A stretch of DNA of 7,083 nucleotides. Source: CAZIVO01 sp964542765. GTDB taxonomy: Bacteria > Planctomycetota > UBA1135 > UBA2386. Under the pieces are notes generated by a model that worked only from the letters and a program-made list of their open reading frames with translations, was not told the origin of the DNA and searched no databases. Positions 1 to 5,096 of this stretch are shown here, in pieces. The stretch is from NCBI GenBank assembly GCA_964542765.1, contig CAZIVO010000146.1, positions 1 through 7,083 on the forward strand, given 5' to 3'. A program made the translations under genes and the position numbers. Position 1 is the stretch's first letter. Each line of letters opens with the position of its first letter.

Positions 1-123
1 GGCCATGGACTCCCTGGCAGCGAATCGACTCGGAGCAAGCTTCGACTCACCCTTGTCCCATGCGCATTGCCTGCGATATAGAAGGAGCCCTTGGCCCCCT
101 GCCGAAAAGCCGAGAGAGATAAC

Positions 124-531
124 GTGCAGCAATCTCCCCGATCCGACCACGAGACCGAAGGGATCCGGGTCCAGGCCGCGGCCCAGTACCTCCCCGGCGA
201 GTCGGACCCGGACCATCAGCTCTACGTCTACATCTATCGCATCATCATCTCGAACGAGGGGACCGAGCGAGCCAAGCTGTTGACGAGGCACTGGGTCGTC
301 CTCGACTCCAAGGGCAATCGCGAAGACGTCAAGGGGCCGGGTGTCGTCGGCGAATTTCCGGATCTGGCAGCTGGCGAATCCTTCCAGTACCTCAGCGGCT
401 GTCCCCTGCGCACACAATGGGGAACGATGGAGGGCTCCTACATCATGGAAAGGGAGAACGGGGATCGGTTCAGCGCTGAAATCGGCCGCTTCTTCCTGGT
501 GCCCTCGGCGCCCGCCATCCAGAACATCTGA
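124..531 (+). CDS. apaG: ApaG family protein (DUF525)
   Basis: The product is a small beta-sandwich protein of the ApaG family. The family is linked to Co2+/Mg2+ resistance (CorD in Salmonella) and has an Fn3-like fold; its biochemical role is unsettled. From the GTG at 124 the protein has 135 residues, close to the usual ~125. Family signatures are visible: IRVQ near residue 14, YVYIYRIIISNEG (34-46), LLTRHWVVLDSKG (52-64), GPGVVG (71-76) and SGCPL..QWGTMEGSY (91-106). A TTG at 91 behind GAAGGAG (81-87) is an alternative start that would add 11 residues unlike the family. A weak promoter-like pair, TTGTCC (53-58) and TATAGA (77-82), would place transcription start near 89, which favours the GTG. 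The last residues, after FFLVPSAP, are variable in the family. The gene stands alone here: no apaH or ksgA is adjacent. The family call is firm; the start is uncertain. Confidence 0.93.
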   Translation: MQQSPRSDHETEGIRVQAAAQYLPGESDPDHQLYVYIYRIIISNEGTERAKLLTRHWVVLDSKGNREDVKGPGVVGEFPDLAAGESFQYLSGCPLRTQWGTMEGSYIMERENGDRFSAEIGRFFLVPSAPAIQNI

Positions 532-734
532 GTCGAGCGCGGCACCGCCCGGGATGTTCGATGCTGTCTTGCAGTTCCTAGCCACGGTATGCCCCGCTCC
601 GGAACCCAAGAACTTTCCCGGCTGCACACCCGGCATAAGGCCACCAGCAACGATACGAGATCTGCTATCGTCTCGATTGAACCCTGACCGTCGGCCATTC
701 CCGACGCGGCATCTCCCCTCTGGAAACATCCTCC

Positions 735-1946
735 ATGAAACATTCCCTCTCCTGTTTCCTCGTGCTCTTGGCCACCTCGACCTTGCTGGCCGACACCCTC
801 GACGCCCAGGGTCGCGGACGCCGATCTCGCGGGCGCGGCGGCGAAAACCAAGCCCTGGCCCAGCCCTTCAAGGGCGTGTTCTTCGGCGAACAGCGTTCCG
901 CGAGCCTCTTCCCGATCAAGTCCACCGGCGTCTCCACCGAGCCGGTGCGCACCGCAGCAGAGACCTTCCTCGCCGGCCTGACTCCATCACAACGAGAGAA
1001 GACCATCTTCGCAGCCGATGATCTCGAATGGCGCAAGTGGGACAACCGCCACTTCGCCGCCCGACAGGGTGTCGGCTTCAACGACATGACCGAGAAGCAG
1101 CGCGATCTGGCCTTCGGTCTGATGCGCGCAGGCCTGAGCGCCCGCGGACTCAAGCAGACCCAGGACATCATGAAACTGAACGGAACCCTCGCCGAACTCA
1201 CCGATAAGTTCGAGGAATACGGCGAGTGGCTCTACTGGATCACGATCATGGGCGAACCCTCGGCCACCAAACCGTGGGGTTGGCAACTCGATGGCCACCA
1301 CGTGGTCATCAATTACTTCATCCTCGGCGATCAGGTGGTGATGTCGCCAGTCTTCATGGGTTCGGAACCGGTCTGGGCCGAGTCCGGCAAGTTCAAGGGA
1401 ACCATCGTCCTGCAAGCCGAGCAGAACAAGGGGCTCGGCTTCATCAACTCCCTCACAAAAGAACAGCGCGGCAAGGCGATCCTTGAGAGCACCAAGGGAC
1501 CGACCAACAACCTTGGCGAAGCCTATCGCGACAATCTCCAGCTCGACTACGTTGGCATTCCTGCCAGCGAATTGAACGAGAAACAAACAGTGCTCCTGCT
1601 CGATCTCATCGGCATCTATGCCGGCAACATCCGCGATGGCCACGCCAAGGTGAAGATGTCCGAGGTCGCCGAGCATCTCGACAGTACCTATCTCGCCTGG
1701 ATCGGCGGTACCGACAAGAACAGCGTCTTCTACTACCGGATCCAGAGCCCGGTGATCCTGATCGAGTTCGACCATCAGCGCCCGATCGCGCTCAGCCGCT
1801 CACGCACACCAACCCGGCAGCACACCCACACGGTCGTGCGCACGCCCAATGGCAATGATTACGGCAAGGACCTCCTGCGCCAGCACTACCAGCAGCACCA
1901 CCAGACCGAAAAAACCAAGGTAGACAAGCGCAAGCAGCCGCGCTGA
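735..1946 (+). CDS. Secreted DUF3500 family protein
   Basis: The 403-residue protein begins with a signal peptide (K2, H3, hydrophobic 4-19, probable cleavage near A19 or A24), so it is exported. After it comes an arginine/glycine-rich stretch, RGRRSRGRGG (27-36), then the DUF3500 domain. Typical elements of that family are WGWQLDGHHVVINY (181-194), SPVFMGSEP (204-212), IEFDHQ (343-348) and a C-terminal block HTHTVVRTPNGNDYGKD (363-379). The many His, Asp and Asn residues in the last block could bind a metal, but no catalytic role is established for the family. The basic, glutamine-rich tail (381-403) looks disordered. The ATG at 735 is chosen because it gives a complete signal peptide; no good Shine-Dalgarno precedes it. 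The gene is separated from apaG by 203 bases in which I see no other gene, and it converges on the rhodanese gene. The family call is firm; the function is unknown. Confidence 0.88.
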   Translation: MKHSLSCFLVLLATSTLLADTLDAQGRGRRSRGRGGENQALAQPFKGVFFGEQRSASLFPIKSTGVSTEPVRTAAETFLAGLTPSQREKTIFAADDLEWRKWDNRHFAARQGVGFNDMTEKQRDLAFGLMRAGLSARGLKQTQDIMKLNGTLAELTDKFEEYGEWLYWITIMGEPSATKPWGWQLDGHHVVINYFILGDQVVMSPVFMGSEPVWAESGKFKGTIVLQAEQNKGLGFINSLTKEQRGKAILESTKGPTNNLGEAYRDNLQLDYVGIPASELNEKQTVLLLDLIGIYAGNIRDGHAKVKMSEVAEHLDSTYLAWIGGTDKNSVFYYRIQSPVILIEFDHQRPIALSRSRTPTRQHTHTVVRTPNGNDYGKDLLRQHYQQHHQTEKTKVDKRKQPR

Positions 1947-1955
1947 CCCCTGTCG

Positions 1956-2396
1956 TCACGGGGCCGGGCGCAATTCTTCCCAGCTGCGCCCGGCGGGAGC
2001 GCCGCTGTCGACAGGAAGATCGAGCGCCTGCCATCCCGGCTGAGAAATTCCCCCCATCATGTCGCCGGCGCCACCGAAGCCGCCATGCATGTTGACGAGT
2101 TCCGTGTAGCCCTCGGCCTCCAGAGCCTGGCACGCATGCATCGAACGCACGCCCGCCGCGCAAGAAAGAACCAGTCTGGCGTCGGTGGGAAAACGCTGCT
2201 TGACGGCCTCGAGAAACTCCGGGTTGGCCTGCAAGCCACGGCCGGTCGGGTCCAGAAGACCGAGCGGGATATTCAAGGCACCGGCCGGGTGGCCAGCCTC
2301 GAATTCCTCCACGCAACGGACGTCGAGGCAGATCCAGCCCTCCTCGCCTTCGAGGAGTTCACTGGCTTCGGTCGGTACCGCACTCCGGATGGTCAT
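1956..2396 (-). CDS. Single-domain rhodanese-like protein
   Basis: The 146-residue protein is one rhodanese (sulfurtransferase) domain. Rhodaneses carry sulfur as a persulfide on a catalytic cysteine. Visible elements: CLDVRCVEEFEAGHPAGALNIP (23-44), which holds the conserved D-R and the E-F-x-x-G-H-P-x-G-A-x-N-I-P pattern; the active-site loop CAAGVRS (79-85) with catalytic C79 and the C-x-x-G-x-R-S form; and the C-terminal NMHGGFGG segment (102-109). No signal peptide is present, so it is likely cytoplasmic. The C-terminal tail after GISQPGW is proline/alanine-rich. The ATG at 2396 is 7 bases after the denD stop, which implies co-transcription; no clear Shine-Dalgarno is seen, so translation may be coupled. 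The sulfur acceptor cannot be read from the sequence, and nothing nearby handles sulfur. The family call is firm. Confidence 0.93.
   Translation of the reverse strand: MTIRSAVPTEASELLEGEEGWICLDVRCVEEFEAGHPAGALNIPLGLLDPTGRGLQANPEFLEAVKQRFPTDARLVLSCAAGVRSMHACQALEAEGYTELVNMHGGFGGAGDMMGGISQPGWQALDLPVDSGAPAGRSWEELRPAP
1963..1994. terminator. Perfect 10-bp inverted repeat between convergent genes
   Basis: GCCGGGCGCA (1963-1972) and TGCGCCCGGC (1985-1994) are exact inverted copies around a 12-base loop. The hairpin begins 17 bases after the DUF3500 stop codon and lies inside the last codons of the convergent rhodanese gene (AGRSWEELRPAP). No T-run follows on either strand, so it is not a classical intrinsic terminator. 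A GC-rich stem in this position could still end or protect the DUF3500 transcript. The structure is certain as sequence; the role is inferred. Confidence 0.35.
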
Positions 2397-2403
2397 CGCA
2401 AGG

Positions 2404-3396
2404 TCAGGGGATCAGAACACCTTCTGGATGATCCTCGATGAAGGCCTCGATGACGGAACGCATACTGTCGTCCCGGCGAAATCCGAGTTTCTCCGCAGCC
2501 TCGGTGGAAAAGCGCACCGGCCAGCCGGCGACCAGGGACTCGATGAAGGGATCGGGTGCGAAGCGAACGCGATCGACGGCCGCCGCGCCGGCGACCTCGC
2601 CCAGCGCGGCGAGCATCTCCCTGACGGTCACGGTCATGCCGGGAAGACAGACGGCGCGACGCCCCCCCCAGTCATCGTGCGACAGCCGTGCAGCATGGCA
2701 GAAAGCCTCGGTGACCCGCCGCGGCGACAGCAGCCAGACGCCGGCTTCCTCGCTGACCGGGCAGACAGTCTCTCGACCCTGCAGCGGATCGCGAAGGATC
2801 GAACTGGCGAAGGTCGAGGCCGCGGCATTCGGCTTTCCCGACCTCACCACGATGGTCGGCAACCGCAGACTGCGCCCATCGATGAAATCGCGACGCGTGT
2901 ACTCCGACACCAGAAGTTCGGTCATGGATTTCTGCGCGCCATACGAACTCTGTGGATCGAGCGGCACCGACTCATCCACGACCTCGGGCAAGGCCCCGCC
3001 ATACACTGCCACCGAACTGGCGAAGACCAGACGCGGTCGGCTCGCGCGATGACGACAGGCCTCAAGCAGGTGGCGCGAAGCATCGAAATTGACACGCATA
3101 CCCAGTTCGAAGTCGCGCTGCGCTTCTCCGCTGACGACGGCAGCGAGGTGAAACACCGCTGCCGTTCGATCATCGACGAGATCTTCGATCGCGCCCGGCG
3201 CAGTAAAATCTCCGATCACCATCTCCAATCGTTCGTCATCGGCGAAGGCAGTCGGCGGCGCAACAACATCGCAGGCCCGCAGCGTTTCGATCGCAACCTC
3301 TTCGCCCCCACTGGTCAGGACCGAACCATCGGCCAGCAACGACTCGACCAGGCGTTGACCCAGGAATCCAGAAGCTCCGGTAACGAGGACGTTCAC
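2404..3396 (-). CDS. denD: D-erythronate dehydrogenase family (NAD-dependent epimerase/dehydratase fold)
   Basis: The 330-residue protein is an extended short-chain dehydrogenase. DenD oxidises D-erythronate to 2-oxo-D-tetronate with NAD in the cytoplasm. Visible elements: the Rossmann motif TGASGFLG (6-13), the FHLAAVVSGEAQ segment (82-93), DFELGMRVN (95-103), catalytic serine region ASSVAVYGG (126-134), YGAQK (Y152, K156), then RSLRLPTIVVRSGKPNAAAS (175-194) and LLSPRRV (222-228). The VVSG and RSGKPN blocks are specific to DenD-like proteins rather than sugar-nucleotide epimerases. I chose GTG 3396 because it gives MNVLVTGASGFLGQ, the usual family N-terminus; an upstream GTG at 3435 would add 13 unrelated residues. 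Neither has a good Shine-Dalgarno. It lies between a HAD phosphatase gene (73 bases upstream) and a rhodanese gene (7 bases downstream). The usual partners otnI, otnK and otnC are not in the window. A related hydroxy-acid substrate is possible. Confidence 0.85.
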   Translation of the reverse strand: MNVLVTGASGFLGQRLVESLLADGSVLTSGGEEVAIETLRACDVVAPPTAFADDERLEMVIGDFTAPGAIEDLVDDRTAAVFHLAAVVSGEAQRDFELGMRVNFDASRHLLEACRHRASRPRLVFASSVAVYGGALPEVVDESVPLDPQSSYGAQKSMTELLVSEYTRRDFIDGRSLRLPTIVVRSGKPNAAASTFASSILRDPLQGRETVCPVSEEAGVWLLSPRRVTEAFCHAARLSHDDWGGRRAVCLPGMTVTVREMLAALGEVAGAAAVDRVRFAPDPFIESLVAGWPVRFSTEAAEKLGFRRDDSMRSVIEAFIEDHPEGVLIP

Positions 3397-3469
3397 GATC
3401 AGTGCAATGATCGCGCCATCGTCGGCAGGACGCACGTCCCAATCTCGATCATCGCAAGCCGGACAACCC

Positions 3470-4090
3470 CTATCGGCCGAGCAGACGTTCGAGATCCTCG
3501 ATGGCCTCGTCGATCCTCTCCACCTTGATGGTGGTCATGCCCATCTCCCGGGCCGGCTCGAGATTCTGTTCCATATCATCGAGGAAGATCGCCGCCTCGG
3601 CCGGAACGCCGAGTTCCTCGAGAACCAGCTCATAGATCCGCGGTTCGGGCTTGCGCATACCCACCTTGTAAGACTCCACGAAAACGTCGAACTCCGGGTG
3701 CAAGGACTCGACGCGTTCGGTCATGCCGCCGGCCGAATGCCAGATATTGGTGAGCGCTGCCGTCTTCATCCCGGCCGCACGCAATCTGCGCACGCAGGCG
3801 AGCGCCTGAGGACAGGTCACCGCAAAGGTATCGATAACGGCCATCAGACCGCGGCTGGAGAAGGGAGCATCGAGTTCGATCGCCTGAGCATCGAGAAGCT
3901 GGCAAAACTCATCCATGTCGATCTCTCCGCGCTCGATGCGCGGCCAGGGACCGTCAGAGCCGCCCGACTGAACGACCCGGATCAGGCTGCCCGCTGGAAG
4001 ACCTTGCTCACGCTCGAAGGCCAACGCTACTTCCAGGGGCGATTCCAGCATCACTCCACCGAGATCGAAGATGACCGCACGAGTACTCAT
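3470..4090 (-). CDS. HAD-superfamily hydrolase, subfamily IA (epoxide-hydrolase-N-domain-like phosphatase)
   Basis: The 206-residue protein is a haloacid dehalogenase-type hydrolase, most likely a phosphatase for a small metabolite. Motif I is VIFDLGGVML with nucleophile D9. Motif II is the threonine of ALTN (T114). Motif III is K147 in GMRKPEP, and motif IV is FLDD (D171, D172). The helical cap includes WPRIERGEIDMDEFCQLLDA (49-68), typical of the ACAD10/soluble-epoxide-hydrolase N-domain-like group. The usual second aspartate of motif I (D+2) is glycine, as in YihX-type sequences. I chose the ATG at 4090 because GGAG stands 9 bases upstream; an in-frame ATG at 4105 would add five residues and has a poorer ribosome site. 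It is the first gene of a likely cluster with denD and the rhodanese gene. The substrate is not readable; a link to erythronate is inferred from the neighbour. Confidence 0.88.
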   Translation of the reverse strand: MSTRAVIFDLGGVMLESPLEVALAFEREQGLPAGSLIRVVQSGGSDGPWPRIERGEIDMDEFCQLLDAQAIELDAPFSSRGLMAVIDTFAVTCPQALACVRRLRAAGMKTAALTNIWHSAGGMTERVESLHPEFDVFVESYKVGMRKPEPRIYELVLEELGVPAEAAIFLDDMEQNLEPAREMGMTTIKVERIDEAIEDLERLLGR

Positions 4091-4349
4091 TCGCCCGGGC
4101 TCCATCGGACCCGCGCGAACCAGGGTCCTTCATCGAGATCGGCCTGCCCGCCCAGCAGGCATCCGGAATTTTCATGTAAGTCGTTTGCGTGTGCGAACAT
4201 CTCGAAAGCTCTCACTATCTCATCGGCCCGGTTCGGTCGGAACAGAGTTACGCGACAACTCCCTGGCGCGTCAAGCCCACTCTTCCAGATGGCCCGATGG
4301 TCATCTTGTATCACCGTCCGATCTCCGTAGTCTCTGCATCTGAATCGGC

Positions 4350-4365
4350 CCGAACACCTGTTCGG
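4350..4365. promoter_or_regulatory. Palindrome resembling a Gram-positive-type LexA (SOS) operator
   Basis: CCGAACACCTGTTCGG has perfect 7-base arms around CC. It contains CGAAC-ACCT-GTTCG, the CGAAC-N4-GTTCG form known for LexA operators in Bacillus, actinobacteria and related groups. It ends 29 bases before the ATG of the small membrane protein gene, a suitable place for a repressor. It lies about 260 bases upstream of the HAD gene start on the other strand. The rest of the intergenic region (4091-4394) shows no clear -35/-10 pair and no convincing gene; it is less GC-rich than its flanks. I do not know the LexA motif of this lineage. Another dimeric repressor, or chance, remains possible. 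Confidence 0.4.
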
Positions 4366-4394
4366 ATAGCACAACATTTCAATCCGCACACCAC

Positions 4395-4616
4395 ATGAAG
4401 AAGATTGGTTTCACGCTGATCGTGCTCAGCCTCGTCGTCCTGCTCGCCTGTCTCCTGGAACCTCTGAAGGAAGCCTGGGACAGCTTTTGGGCGATGGGCG
4501 CACTACCCAAGCTGGCCATCGGGCTGGGTGTCATCGGCTTTCTTTTCTTGCTGGTCTCCCTGATCACCGAGCGGTGGCAGGAGCGAGGTCAGGATCAATC
4601 TCTGCGCGACGAATAA
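4395..4616 (+). CDS. Small two-helix membrane protein
   Basis: I do not recognise this 73-residue protein. It has a short basic start (MKK), a hydrophobic helix at about 5-22, a short polar segment (LEPLKEAWDS, 21-30), a second hydrophobic helix at about 38-57, and a charged C-terminal tail (TERWQERGQDQSLRDE). The positive-inside rule suggests both ends face the cytoplasm. LLAC at 16-19 resembles a lipobox, so a lipoprotein signal is an alternative, though the second helix makes an inner-membrane hairpin more likely. No Shine-Dalgarno is visible before ATG 4395. The ybjQ-type gene follows after 15 bases, so the two are probably one transcript. A LexA-like palindrome lies just upstream. The intact frame, the coherent membrane topology and the spacing support a real gene. 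Confidence 0.68.
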   Translation: MKKIGFTLIVLSLVVLLACLLEPLKEAWDSFWAMGALPKLAIGLGVIGFLFLLVSLITERWQERGQDQSLRDE

Positions 4617-4631
4617 AAAGGAAACACCTCC

Positions 4632-4952
4632 ATGATCATGGTCAACACCAGCACGGTCCCCGGCTACAGGACCACCGAAGCCCTGGACCTGGTCCGAGGC
4701 AGCACCATCCGTGCCAAGCACCTTGGCAAGGACATCCTCGCCAGTCTCCGGCAACTCTTCGGCGGCGAGATCAAGGAATACACCGAGATGCTGATCGAAT
4801 CGCGCGCCGAAGCCGTGAGCAGAATGAAGGCTCAAGCGCGGGAACTTGACGCCGACGCGATCGTCAATGTGCGCTTCGTCACCTCGCAGGTGATGGCAGG
4901 CGCGGCCGAGCTTCTGGCCTACGGAACAGCCGTGAAAATCGTCCGCGAGTGA
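4632..4952 (+). CDS. YbjQ/UPF0145 family protein (DUF74, putative heavy-metal-binding)
   Basis: The 106-residue protein matches the YbjQ family over its whole length (E. coli YbjQ has 107 residues). Structures of the family are pentameric rings; a metal-binding role has been proposed but not proven. Visible family elements: VRGSTIRAKHLGKDI (21-35), GGEIKEYTEML (44-54), ESRAEAVSRMKAQARELDAD (56-75), AIVNVRFVTS (76-85) and AELLAYGTAVKI (92-103). No signal peptide or membrane helix is seen, so it is cytoplasmic. The ATG at 4632 has AAGGA at 4618-4622, nine bases upstream; a second ATG at 4638 is possible. It follows the small membrane protein gene by 15 bases, and its stop codon overlaps the GTG that opens the dioxygenase-like remnant. 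The family call is firm. Confidence 0.92.
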   Translation: MIMVNTSTVPGYRTTEALDLVRGSTIRAKHLGKDILASLRQLFGGEIKEYTEMLIESRAEAVSRMKAQARELDADAIVNVRFVTSQVMAGAAELLAYGTAVKIVRE

Positions 4953-5068
4953 AGCTCCCACAAGCTCGTACCGGCGGCGTGACAGTGCTCGACAACCATC
5001 TCGCCATGCACGGCCGCCGGACCTACCAGGGTCAGCGCCAGATACTGGCCGCCTTCGTCACGGACTGA
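4949..5068 (+). pseudogene. Remnant of a TauD/SyrP-like Fe(II)/2-oxoglutarate dioxygenase (C-terminal end)
   Basis: A frame open from GTG 4949 (overlapping the ybjQ stop) to TGA 5068 encodes 39 residues. Its last ~30 residues contain VTVLDNHLAMHGRRTYQGQR and then QILAAFVTD. This closely resembles the end of TauD/TfdA enzymes of the SyrP-like group, where G-D-V-x-x-x-D-N-x-x-x-x-H-G-R-x-x-F-x-G-x-R-x-I/L carries the distal iron-binding histidine (here in HGR) and the 2-oxoglutarate-binding arginine (here in GQR). The stop is where the family normally ends. The ~250 preceding residues, including the H-x-D motif, are absent: ybjQ occupies that place. Most likely this is the 3' end of a gene truncated by deletion or rearrangement. 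Chance resemblance of a short frame is the alternative. I see no mobile element at the junction. Confidence 0.5.
4971..5020. repeat. GC-rich imperfect inverted repeat inside the remnant
   Basis: CCGGCGGCGTG (4971-4981) and CACGGCCGCCGG (5009-5020) pair with a single bulged base around a 27-base loop. A second short dyad, CGGAC-TGA-GTCCG (5061-5073), lies across the stop codon of the remnant. Both are between the convergent ybjQ-type gene and the secreted protein gene. Neither is followed by a T-run, so termination is only a possibility. Confidence 0.3.
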
Positions 5069-5096
5069 GTCCGCGCCGCAGCCGGCCGATACTCGC

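Noticed and set aside
1..15. Possible start of a divergent minus-strand gene (ATG at 6-4 preceded by AGGGAG).
   Set aside because: Only two codons lie within the window and the ribosome-site spacing is short; it cannot be supported.
651..675. Interleaved short inverted repeats (CGATA/TATCG and CGAGA/TCTCG) between apaG and the DUF3500 gene.
   Set aside because: The arms are only five bases and mutually exclusive, with no promoter or T-run alongside.
987..1775. A 262-codon minus-strand frame opposite the DUF3500 gene.
   Set aside because: It is acidic, Leu/Val/Asp-rich and lacks any recognisable motif, as expected for an antisense frame of a GC-rich gene; DUF3500 motifs cover the other strand.
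2185..3528. A 447-codon + strand frame opposite denD, longer than denD itself.
   Set aside because: It is a GC-rich antisense shadow: the product is low-complexity (Arg, Gly, His, Ser) with no family pattern, while denD on the other strand has full motifs.
4231..4243. GTTC-GGTCG-GAAC dyad as a second operator candidate near the HAD gene.
   Set aside because: The arms are four bases, and the orientation and spacing differ from the palindrome at 4350-4365.
4087..4389. A 100-codon minus-strand frame whose TGA overlaps the HAD start codon in an ATGA arrangement, suggesting coupling.
   Set aside because: The codons are atypical for this genome (many AGA, AGG, ATA, TGT), the base composition is lower in GC than the neighbouring genes, no family is recognisable, and the frame includes the LexA-like palindrome. 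The overlap is probably chance, though its last ~50 residues look mildly protein-like.
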